Positions 32,658 through 39,280 of a stretch of DNA of 48,639 nucleotides are shown here, in pieces. Source of the DNA: HGM04593 sp045636125 (GTDB taxonomy: Bacteria; Bacteroidota; Bacteroidia; Bacteroidales; Bacteroidaceae); contig JAZTWX010000019.1 in the NCBI GenBank assembly GCA_045636125.1, positions 1-48,639 on the forward strand. Direction: 5' to 3'. The position numbers and the translations under genes are program-made. The first letter of the stretch is position 1. Every line of letters starts with the position of its first letter. The notes under the pieces are model-generated. The model saw only the letters and a program-made list of their open reading frames with translations. It was not told the origin of the DNA and did no database searches.

Positions 32658-33392
32658 TTACTTGTAATCCTTGAACCTCTCAACAAGCAGATAACAACAG
32701 TAATTCAGTTTTTTAGTGTAAAGCTCATCAAGGAATTTTGTCATTTGCTTTGATGTCATTGCAGCTAAAGGCTTTGCCGTGTGCACATTGTAGATGGCAA
32801 TTGTTGTGCTCTCTTTTTCCCTGATTTCGCAGTTCCAGGGCAATAATATCGGATTTTTCATCAGCCAGTCGCGTATTTCATTGGCAAAGGAAATGTCTCT
32901 TTCAACGCGAAATGCCAATTTATACTCATTCCCAAAGAACATATTCCTTGCATTTATTCCTACAAATTCCAAACGAGCCTTTGCAAATTCTTTAAGTCCT
33001 ATTTGCACTGTTCCGCAGTTGTTCCAGGCAACATTTCCGCGACATTCAACTCTCCATACCTTTTTCCACTTTCGGTTGAGTATATCGGCTGTGTTTTTTT
33101 TCAATTCACCAAAAGCAGCCTCTTCAATCATATCTTTTATGCTTTGGCTTGCATTATAAATTGATTCTATCGCATCTACTTCCGAGTCGTTTTCTGTAAC
33201 GAGATCTTTAAACATTTGCTCTCTTATTGTTGAAACGTCTTCGCAGAATGTGCAAACAGTATCGAATTGTTCCTCTGTCAGTCTCTTAATGCTATGATGT
33301 CCCACCAAACTATTCAACAGTCTATATTCCTGTTTTTTTGAAGGGTTGCCCATCAGTTCGTTTGCGATGTTCACAATCTCTTGTTTTTCCAT
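32658..33392 (-). CDS. Island protein of unknown function (244 aa)
   Basis: No family recognised. The first ~105 residues are predicted helical (EQFDTVCTFCEDVSTIREQM); the second half is mixed with conserved-looking aromatics (WKKVWRVECRGNVAWNNCG). No membrane segment or signal. Its ATG is 18 nt after the stop of the 141-residue gene, so the two are cotranscribed. The stop is followed directly by a decayed reading frame. Confidence 0.62.
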   Translation of the reverse strand: MEKQEIVNIANELMGNPSKKQEYRLLNSLVGHHSIKRLTEEQFDTVCTFCEDVSTIREQMFKDLVTENDSEVDAIESIYNASQSIKDMIEEAAFGELKKNTADILNRKWKKVWRVECRGNVAWNNCGTVQIGLKEFAKARLEFVGINARNMFFGNEYKLAFRVERDISFANEIRDWLMKNPILLPWNCEIREKESTTIAIYNVHTAKPLAAMTSKQMTKFLDELYTKKLNYCCYLLVERFKDYK

Positions 33393-33410
33393 AATTTACT
33401 GCATTTATTT

Positions 33411-33836
33411 TTAATTTTTATTTGCTTTTTTCTCAAGGAACTCCTTTAAGGTTGTTCCGCAGTCATTGGTTTTTACAAAATCACCTTTCTGCTCGTCCCA
33501 CTCGGCTTCGACAGTGCTGTTTAACGACTCTCTGGAAATGCGACGACCGCCCTTGAAATATTGTGATGCATCGAGCATTACGCGTGTACCTTTGTACTCC
33601 ACAAAGCAAATTTCACCACCGGTCTTGAGGTTCTGGAGTGCTTTGGCTATGTATGTGGTAGCGTAAAGTTTGCCGCTTTTGAATATAAGGGTGTTGCCGT
33701 TGCGTTCATCGAGGCGGAAAAGTTCTGTCCTTGCAACATCTTTGGGAAGTCCTGTTTTTGCCAAATGCGATGGCAGTTCGCAATGATAAATGAGATTTTC
33801 ACCGGCTACAAAAACTTTTGATTTGTTATTTTCCAT
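33411..33836 (-). CDS. Island protein of unknown function (141 aa)
   Basis: No family recognised. Predicted beta-rich small protein (KVFVAGENLIYHCEL, NTLIFKSGKLYATTYIAKAL, GEICFVEYKGTRVML) with a basic stretch KGGRRISRESLN. It is preceded by the TATATTAT box at 33863-33870 and followed 18 nt later by the 244-residue gene. It could be a small sensor or adaptor; that is speculation. Confidence 0.62.
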   Translation of the reverse strand: MENNKSKVFVAGENLIYHCELPSHLAKTGLPKDVARTELFRLDERNGNTLIFKSGKLYATTYIAKALQNLKTGGEICFVEYKGTRVMLDASQYFKGGRRISRESLNSTVEAEWDEQKGDFVKTNDCGTTLKEFLEKKANKN

Positions 33837-33862
33837 AGTGCTTTGTTTTATACGTTACGCCC

Positions 33863-33885
33863 ATAATATAGAAACTTTTTCAAAA
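33863..33885 (-). promoter_or_regulatory. TATATTAT box upstream of the 141-aa gene
   Basis: The minus strand reads TTTTTGAAAAAGTTTC then TATATTAT (33863-33870), 26 nt before the ATG. The upstream string is the same as at 29748. The usual 20-bp -33 TTTG is absent. Confidence 0.5.
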
Positions 33886-33923
33886 ATTTCGATTTTTTGA
33901 GTTGGTACCGATGAAAATAGTTC

Positions 33924-33950
33924 ATATCGCATTGAAAGACAATGTGATAT
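33924..33950. promoter_or_regulatory. 27-bp inverted repeat between two promoter boxes
   Basis: ATATCGCATTG (33924-33934), AAAGA, CAATGTGATAT (33940-33950) pair over 11 bp with one G-T. It lies between the TATATTAT boxes at 33863 and 33994 and could be an operator for the 141-residue gene or a transcript hairpin. Confidence 0.4.
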
Positions 33951-33993
33951 AAATAGTTAAAAGTTGTTAATAAAAACGTGCCAATATCGGGGA

Positions 33994-34022
33994 ATAATAT
34001 AGCAGTTGATCCAGCGTTCAAA
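33994..34022 (-). promoter_or_regulatory. Additional TATATTAT box at the end of the Api92-like gene
   Basis: The minus strand reads CTATATTAT at 33994-34002, with TTTG (34019-34022) 17 bp upstream. It would start a leader through the inverted repeat at 33924-33950 towards the 141-residue gene. Confidence 0.35.
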
Positions 34023-34024
34023 TG

Positions 34025-34498
34025 TCATTCTGCACGGCTCACCTTCACCTCTATCTCGCCATTCTTCACAGCCTTTAAAAGGGCAATGATTTGCTGTTCC
34101 TTCTCTTCGGTCATTAGTTTATAGGGGTATTCGTCGCTTTCGCTCTCGGGGAAATACTTGCCTTCGGCGTCGTTCTTCACATATATTTCGCAACCTGGCT
34201 CCTCGGCCTTGTAATATATGCGCAGGGTGGGGTATGTCTCTTTTAGTATTGTGTGCAGTTCGTAGCGGGGAGTCCACGCGCTCTCTATGGTGGTGCGCAA
34301 CGTGTCGCCGGCGCGCTCCAATGATATCCAACCACCACGGCAGTCCAATAAATCGGATGATTCCTTGCCTAATGCCTGTGCAAGGTCGTCCAAACCCTCC
34401 TTCTCCTGGTTCTGCAGGTTATTCATTGTGTTGTACAATGCGTCGAGTGCTCTCTCTTCGCCTTCGAATACATAATGAGTTGTGCAAATGTTTGGCAT
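34025..34498 (-). CDS. Api92-like ferredoxin-fold protein
   Basis: 157-residue cytosolic protein. The opening MPNICTTHYVFEGEERALDA matches the usual start of Api92-like/DUF1281 proteins (MPNWC...V...G), followed by a predicted beta-alpha-beta ferredoxin-like fold (ESAWTPRYELHTILKETYP, LRIYYKAEEPGCEIYVKND). The W-pattern SAWTPR is typical of the family. These proteins are common in phages and mobile elements and their function is unknown. Having one here supports an accessory origin of the island. It is transcribed from the promoter at 34525-34556. Confidence 0.65.
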   Translation of the reverse strand: MPNICTTHYVFEGEERALDALYNTMNNLQNQEKEGLDDLAQALGKESSDLLDCRGGWISLERAGDTLRTTIESAWTPRYELHTILKETYPTLRIYYKAEEPGCEIYVKNDAEGKYFPESESDEYPYKLMTEEKEQQIIALLKAVKNGEIEVKVSRAE

Positions 34499-34524
34499 AA
34501 TCGTAGATGTTTTATATTATATTT

Positions 34525-34556
34525 ATAATATAGTAACTTTTGGTAAAAATTTCAAA
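34525..34556 (-). promoter_or_regulatory. Promoter of the Api92-like gene
   Basis: On the minus strand TTTG (34553-34556), 20 bp, then TATATTAT (34525-34532), preceded by GTTAC. It is 27 nt before the ATG and separates the moxR-vWA-415-residue transcript from the genes that follow. Confidence 0.6.
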
Positions 34557-34577
34557 AAATGGGGCAACTTTTTTTAC

Positions 34578-35825
34578 TCAACATTGTTTTTCAAGCATTT
34601 TGTCTATTCTTGCGGCAAGTTCGTCCATTTTTTTACAGAGTGCCGGCATCAGTTTCAGGTAACCCACAAGTGCGTGAATGCCTATGGAACCCTTTATATC
34701 CAAACGGAAACGGCGTACCCTGGCGTTGGGGAAAATGGCAAGAGTGTTTTTTAAGCCAATTGAAGAATAAATCATTTCATCCATTATCATTTCGGAATCC
34801 CCCACCTTAAAGCAGGCGATGGCTTGCTCTCTACTTGGGTTGCTCAAGAACTTAGCGGCGGTAATTACAATCTCCCCCACAACTTCTTTCCCTTCACAAA
34901 ATTCAGTAACTGTTTTTTTAGGCCAGCCGACTCTCACCACCGTGTTATATAATGGCACGGATTCGGAGATTCTCTCAATTTCAAAATTCTTGAGAGAGAA
35001 TCTATCGTCGTACTTGTTGCTCATCAGCATAAAGTAATTGCTTATGGCATCCATCCAGGGTTGTACGATGGCTTTGAATGTGTTGTCGCTATCGATCCCT
35101 TTGTTGCCACACTCAGCAATGATGCTTTCAATGGCAGCATCATCTATTGGATCAAGCGGAATCTGTTCCTCGTCCAACACGGCTGTATCCATTGTGAGGA
35201 TGCGCATCTGCTTTGCGTGGTATGCAATCTCCTCCTGGCGCAGGCGATATTCAAGCGCAAGGTCCATAAGCAGTGTTGCAAGGTCCAGAAAGTAGAATTC
35301 CTGTTCTGTAAGGTTAAAGAGGTCGCTTTCGAAAATTACATTGCAATTCACCCACATCTCCTTGGCCGGGATTATTGTGTAGTGAGAAAAAGGAGAGCCT
35401 TTAACGTAGGTTCTCTTGATTTCCATCTGTATGCAGTCGTATGTGATGGTGCATACCTGCTTCATCACATCCTTGCGTTTAAAGTAGAGCGAACCGTAGT
35501 ACACATCATCTTCAAAAGGAATCTCGGCGGTATCCATTTTCAGTAGTTCCGGGTCGGCGCCCTTTTTTTTAAGCGCAGCACGCAGCCCTTGCTCCGTAAA
35601 CTGCAGTTTGCCGTCGCTGAAGGATACTATGGGGTTAGGCTCGTTCTTGAACTTGTACGATTCTCCAAGATAGAATCTAAGGTACTTGCATTCAAGTATT
35701 TTGTTAACATCTCTTTTTATCTTATCAAGGTCGTACCCACGTCCGATGTAAGCATTGTAACGTTCACCAAATGCATCGCGACGCTTCTGTGCGTCGCATT
35801 CGTTATGTGCTAATATGCGTTTCAT
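34578..35825 (-). CDS. Island protein of unknown function (415 aa), third gene of the moxR-vWA operon
   Basis: No family recognised. A soluble, helix-rich protein. The N-terminus (MKRILAHNECDAQKRRDAFG) is basic. The middle has an acidic run (DEEQIPLDPIDDAAIESII) and the last ~100 residues mix strands and helices, ending in a charged helix (LCKKMDELAARIDKMLEKQC). No signal, membrane segment or catalytic motif can be named. The ATG is 15 nt after the vWA stop. In MoxR-vWA systems the third partner is often the effector or substrate, so it is the natural candidate for that role here; this is inference from position only. Confidence 0.68.
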   Translation of the reverse strand: MKRILAHNECDAQKRRDAFGERYNAYIGRGYDLDKIKRDVNKILECKYLRFYLGESYKFKNEPNPIVSFSDGKLQFTEQGLRAALKKKGADPELLKMDTAEIPFEDDVYYGSLYFKRKDVMKQVCTITYDCIQMEIKRTYVKGSPFSHYTIIPAKEMWVNCNVIFESDLFNLTEQEFYFLDLATLLMDLALEYRLRQEEIAYHAKQMRILTMDTAVLDEEQIPLDPIDDAAIESIIAECGNKGIDSDNTFKAIVQPWMDAISNYFMLMSNKYDDRFSLKNFEIERISESVPLYNTVVRVGWPKKTVTEFCEGKEVVGEIVITAAKFLSNPSREQAIACFKVGDSEMIMDEMIYSSIGLKNTLAIFPNARVRRFRLDIKGSIGIHALVGYLKLMPALCKKMDELAARIDKMLEKQC

Positions 35826-35840
35826 CTTTTGTTTCTTTTC

Positions 35841-37430
35841 TTATCTCTCCATCAGGCATACTCGCCCTGTCTTGCGCAGATTCTCATGTATGTTTTTGTA
35901 ACTGCTCTCGTTGTCTATCACCCACAGCAGTTTTGTACGCAGCTGCTCTGTGTTGGGGCACGGGGCATAGCCGTCGGTGATTATTATGAGTCCGTCATAT
36001 TCGGGGTGCTTTACGGCGTAGTCCACTGGTGCTTGTAAATTGGTACCGCCACGTCCTTTAACATTTAGTTCTTTGATGCTTTTTTTTGCATCGGTTAGTG
36101 TCAACGGTTTCCCACACACACGGGTGTCGAACATCAGTACATCAATCTCCTGGATTCCGTACTTGAAGAACGAGGTTATTACATTCAGGTATCGTCCCAG
36201 GTCCTCGCTGCCCACCGAGCCGCTGGTGTCTATGGCAATGAGCAGGTGCGTGGTAAAGTCGTAACGGCTGCCCATCTGCTCAAAGCCGAAGCGACGGCTG
36301 GGGCGCATGCGGGTGAGGCGGCGTTTCTGTGAAATGATGCTTGCACGGAACATACGCAGCACAGCGCGGTAGTTAATCTTTCCCTCGGCGGCCTTCTTTA
36401 TTAGTTCAATCATATCACCGGGCAGGCTTCCCCACGATGTTGTTCCTTTTACAATGTCGGTAATCTGGCGTGCCTGGAACTGGTCTTCCTCCCAAAGATC
36501 TGTGTATCCCGATGTGGGCTTGGCATGAGACTCATCTCCTTCATTGCCGTCGACTGTTGATTGTTGACTTTTTTCTTTTGTTAGCTCATCCCCTTCGTTG
36601 CCCTGGCCTTTATCTGTTGATTGTTGACTTTTGTCTTCTATTAACTCATTACCTTCGTTGCCCTGGCTGTTATCTGTTGTCTGTTGACTGTTGTTTTCTG
36701 TTGACTCTTCACCTATGCGACTTTGCCGATTCACTAGCTGTTCCTGGGAATGCCCCTCGCTGGGTATATCTCCATCACGATGAACGTTCAACTCCTGCTG
36801 TTCGCCTTGACTGCTACCTTGTCCTTGCTGTTGCTCACCGTTTCCTTGTCCTTGCTGCTCGCTTTCTAGCTCGTTTCCGCCCTGTTGTCCGCTTTGACCG
36901 CCATATTGTCCTTGTTGCTTGCCTTGACTGTTTCCTTGTCCTTGTTGCTGCTTGCTCTTTTGCTGTTGTTCGCTCTCCCATTCTTGTTGTTGCTTGCTGT
37001 CATCTTGGGCTTGCTGTAATTTCTCAAGCTGCTCGTTCAGGCGCATTGCATACCATTCGTAGTTCTGTCCTGTGGGCAGGTCAAAATCCGTGGGGTGGGC
37101 AAGATTCGCCCACGCAAGGTTGTAGGCGGGCGAAATCACAAGGTCGCTTGCCTTCTGCAACACAATTGATGGGCAGCCCATCGGCTGTCGGGCATAGGGG
37201 TGCTGCAGCAGTATGCGTATAATCTCCACTCGCATAAGGCTGTGCAACATTGAATCGGGCATAGTCTCTACGATGGCCGGGTTATACTCTATGCGCCCTT
37301 TACCCGAACGCAGCGGGCACAGCATGTTGGCATTCATCACAAGGCGATGACTGCAATAGACGTTGAAGAACACAGGCTCTGTAAGGAACCACTGCTCAAT
37401 CTCTTGCTGTATGCGTTCGCGTGCTGTCAT
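35841..37430 (-). CDS. vWA protein with degenerate metallopeptidase domain (DUF2201-like)
   Basis: 529 residues in three parts. Residues 1-140 resemble the putative metallopeptidase domain found in front of this vWA class, but the expected HExxHxxxxH reads VEIIRILLQH (68-77): two of three His are lost, so no zinc site is likely. Residues ~141-315 are a low-complexity Gln/Ser/Gly/Glu linker with 20-residue tandem repeats. The C-terminal vWA domain keeps the full MIDAS: DTSGS at 401-405, Thr463 in GGT and Asp486 in ITDG, so it should bind metal and a partner ligand. The ATG overlaps the moxR stop by 4 bp, a sign of coupled production. Such pairs act as chaperone-like remodelling machines. Confidence 0.85.
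   Translation of the reverse strand: MTARERIQQEIEQWFLTEPVFFNVYCSHRLVMNANMLCPLRSGKGRIEYNPAIVETMPDSMLHSLMRVEIIRILLQHPYARQPMGCPSIVLQKASDLVISPAYNLAWANLAHPTDFDLPTGQNYEWYAMRLNEQLEKLQQAQDDSKQQQEWESEQQQKSKQQQGQGNSQGKQQGQYGGQSGQQGGNELESEQQGQGNGEQQQGQGSSQGEQQELNVHRDGDIPSEGHSQEQLVNRQSRIGEESTENNSQQTTDNSQGNEGNELIEDKSQQSTDKGQGNEGDELTKEKSQQSTVDGNEGDESHAKPTSGYTDLWEEDQFQARQITDIVKGTTSWGSLPGDMIELIKKAAEGKINYRAVLRMFRASIISQKRRLTRMRPSRRFGFEQMGSRYDFTTHLLIAIDTSGSVGSEDLGRYLNVITSFFKYGIQEIDVLMFDTRVCGKPLTLTDAKKSIKELNVKGRGGTNLQAPVDYAVKHPEYDGLIIITDGYAPCPNTEQLRTKLLWVIDNESSYKNIHENLRKTGRVCLMER
36541..36713 (-). repeat. 60-bp tandem repeat in the vWA linker
   Basis: Three units begin at about 36541, 36601 and 36661, exactly 60 bp apart; the third is more degenerate. 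They encode KSQQSTDKGQGNEGDELT-like 20-residue units. Copy number is likely variable. Confidence 0.8.
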
Positions 37431-38491
37431 AGAGTGCTGATGAATTGCAGAACTTTCTTATAGGTTGTGGGCATTTCCTTGTTTATGAACACCAACATTT
37501 TCTTGTAGTTTATGCCGTCGATGAGTGACACAAAGTGCGCGTAGGCCTCGCGGTTACCCTTGTGCAGGTAGTCGTGGTAGGCTTTCAGGTTGTCGGCCAC
37601 CGTTTTGCGCTCAAGGGAGTCAACTTTGTCTGTTTCAAAGAAACGTGCCAATGCATCGTTGAGCAACGATAATTGGTGCAGCTCGTACTTGTCGAGTTCT
37701 TTCTTCGCGGCCTTGAAATCGGCAAGCAACTCTTCGGGGCTGATGTCCTCCCTGCGGAACGACAGGAACAGCATTGCTGCCGCGTGCACACCCACAACAC
37801 CGGCAACAATCTTTTGATGTACGGGAGCAGGTTTGGGCACATTTTCCATGAGGCGTGCAACCTTCTCCCAGGCACGGCGGTCGGGGTCTTTCTCAAGGCC
37901 CTGCTCCTCTTTGGTATCGCTGCTGCGGTCGAGCATCTCGGGGTTGGCGCTTATGAACTGGATTATGCGCTTGTCGAGCCCGGCGCCTTCGGCCCACAAT
38001 AGCCACTCGTCGGCCGACGGACGGAAGGTGTAGATGTTGAAACGCGACACAAGAGCCGGGTCGAGGTCGGTAAGCTGATATTCGTCGCCATCGTTGCAGG
38101 CCGAGATGATGCGGCTACCCTCGGGCAACGGACGACCGGCAAGCTTGCGGTTGAGCACAAGGTCCATCACTGTCTGCAAAATCTCGGGGCGGGCACGGTT
38201 AAGCTCGTCGAGGAACAGTACAATGGGCTTGCCGTCGATGGGGAACCAATAGGGTGGCATAAAGGTTGTCTTGCCCGTTGCCTCGTCCTTCGTGGGGAGG
38301 CCAAGCAGGTCGCCCGGGTCGCTCATCTGGCCCAGGAACAAAGTCTTGACAGGCATTCCCTTTGTCTCGAAATACTTGGTCAAAATCTGTGACTTACCAA
38401 TGCCGTGACGGCCTGTAAGCATTATATTCTGCCACGATGGTGTTACCTCGAGCAGTGTCATAAGTTCTTTGCTGTCAATTGCTATTGCCAT
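37427..38491 (-). CDS. MoxR-family AAA+ ATPase
   Basis: 354-residue ATPase. Walker A GRHGIGKS at 27-34, the GLPTKDE insertion, Walker B VLFLDELNRA at 91-100, sensor-1 region ISACNDGDEYQLTDLDPAL and a following Arg (SRF near 149-151) are all intact. The C-terminal ~150 residues form the helical lid. MoxR proteins work with vWA partners to insert metals or remodel complexes, and some take part in anti-phage conflict systems. The stop overlaps the vWA start. The ATG lies 21 nt after a 12-codon leader ORF that copies the start of the radical SAM gene. Confidence 0.9.
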   Translation of the reverse strand: MAIAIDSKELMTLLEVTPSWQNIMLTGRHGIGKSQILTKYFETKGMPVKTLFLGQMSDPGDLLGLPTKDEATGKTTFMPPYWFPIDGKPIVLFLDELNRARPEILQTVMDLVLNRKLAGRPLPEGSRIISACNDGDEYQLTDLDPALVSRFNIYTFRPSADEWLLWAEGAGLDKRIIQFISANPEMLDRSSDTKEEQGLEKDPDRRAWEKVARLMENVPKPAPVHQKIVAGVVGVHAAAMLFLSFRREDISPEELLADFKAAKKELDKYELHQLSLLNDALARFFETDKVDSLERKTVADNLKAYHDYLHKGNREAYAHFVSLIDGINYKKMLVFINKEMPTTYKKVLQFISTL

Positions 38492-38512
38492 AGTCTATAT
38501 TATAGTTTCTCA

Positions 38513-38551
38513 TTAATAGTTTGTTATTTCAAGGTAGCAGCGGGATATCAT
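38513..38551 (-). CDS. 12-codon leader ORF copied from the radical SAM gene
   Basis: ATG 38551 encodes MISRCYLEITNY then TAA. The first 11 residues are identical to the first 11 of the radical SAM protein at 27155. It ends 21 nt before the moxR ATG, so ribosomes starting here could feed moxR. Whether it is translated is unknown; the ORF itself is certain. Confidence 0.5.
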   Translation of the reverse strand: MISRCYLEITNY

Positions 38552-38705
38552 TGTGGAACTATATTTTTGCAAATATAAGGACAAATCGGCATGTAGGTGA
38601 GCAAAAACAAATTTATTTGATTTTACGGCGAGCGAAAGCAGATTTGGCAAAGCCAAGCACAAAATTCGTTTCGGTTTTTTCAAAGCGAGCGCAGTTTATA
38701 TTCGA
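38519..38705 (+). repeat. Right direct repeat of the island
   Basis: Matches the left copy at 27123-27350 in two blocks (42 bp with one mismatch, then 22 bp identical). It carries only the first 11 codons of the radical SAM gene. Same orientation as the left copy, so the island lies between direct repeats. Confidence 0.8.
38570..38577 (-). promoter_or_regulatory. Duplicated -7 element, likely moxR operon promoter
   Basis: The minus strand reads TATATTTG at 38570-38577, an exact -7 match, 19 nt before the leader ATG. The nearest TTTG upstream is 24 bp away, so the -33 is uncertain. It corresponds to the radical SAM -7 at 27184-27191. Confidence 0.4.
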
Positions 38706-38777
38706 GGTTTATCTCAAATATAGCAGCAAGCAGTTCGCAATTCAGCTTATTGTGATCAACGTAAAAAGTTGAAGGGG

Positions 38778-39134
38778 CGGTGTTATTTTGCGGCCATTCT
38801 CTCAATTAAGTATTCTTTTTGTTCTTCTTTCTGTGCGACAGAAAGAAGCAAAGAGCCCGGCACAGAGATTCGCGATTCAAACAAAGCTTTGCGTTCCGGT
38901 CGCTTTGTTTTCGCCGTTGTTGTCTTTACGCGGCAAATTCGGGAACGGAGCAACTCGCTGTGCACGTTTCCCATACAACGCTGCTTTCCCAACGCTCAAA
39001 CAAGCTCCGTTCTTTTTCCTCGTTTGCCGCTAACAACAACTCACGCTCATACAGTGCCGTTTTTAGGAGATTACTTCTGCTGTGGTTTTCCATAGCAAAG
39101 GTATTTTCTTAGCTCCGCCACTCTGGTGTCAGAG
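38778..39134 (+). repeat. Structured non-coding repeat, copy 1
   Basis: About 300 bp shared with two copies at 47740-48122 and 48149-48483. It opens with a hairpin (11-bp stem 38824-38834/38838-38848, GCG loop), then a 9-bp stem (38879-38887/38902-38910), a long-range 8-bp stem (38930-38937/39023-39030) enclosing a 9-bp stem (38943-38951/39004-39012), and a closing CTCTG/CAGAG hairpin (39121-39134). Reading frames through it are broken by indels between copies, so it is not a gene. On the minus strand it carries TACCTTTG at 39096-39103. Confidence 0.8.
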
Positions 39135-39161
39135 GGGGCAATGCTTACCCGCATTGCCCCC
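39134..39161. terminator. GC-rich hairpin after repeat copy 1
   Basis: An 11-bp perfect stem (39134-39144 with 39151-39161) has loop TTACCC. There is no clear T-tract, so it is a stable structure that may or may not terminate transcription. It is not present in the other repeat copies. Confidence 0.4.
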
Positions 39162-39225
39162 ACCGTAGGAGGAGCGCAGCTATATAGTTCTAATGCGTGC
39201 ACAGAAAACACAAAACCATATATAC

Positions 39226-39258
39226 AAAAAAACGGCGGCGCTTAAAAAAGCGCCGCCG
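39226..39258 (-). terminator. Terminator of the discoidin-like gene
   Basis: An 11-bp GC-rich perfect stem (39233-39243 with 39248-39258) and a run of seven T on the minus strand lie 22 bp after the stop. Confidence 0.93.
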
Positions 39259-39280
39259 CATTTATGTGAGTTGTCAAAAA

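Noticed and set aside
36541..36713. 60-bp repeats as a CRISPR or iteron array
   Set aside because: They keep the reading frame of the Gln/Ser/Gly linker of the vWA protein and have no unique spacers.
26316..38705. Integrase, transposase or relaxase belonging to the island
   Set aside because: All reading frames in and around the island were read. None shows tyrosine or serine recombinase, DDE or relaxase motifs.
38783..38992. 69-residue ORFs on the minus strand of the repeats (also 47817-48026) and plus-strand ORFs such as 48081-48521
   Set aside because: They look conserved only because the DNA repeat is conserved. One-base indels between copies break the frames, and both strands are equally open.
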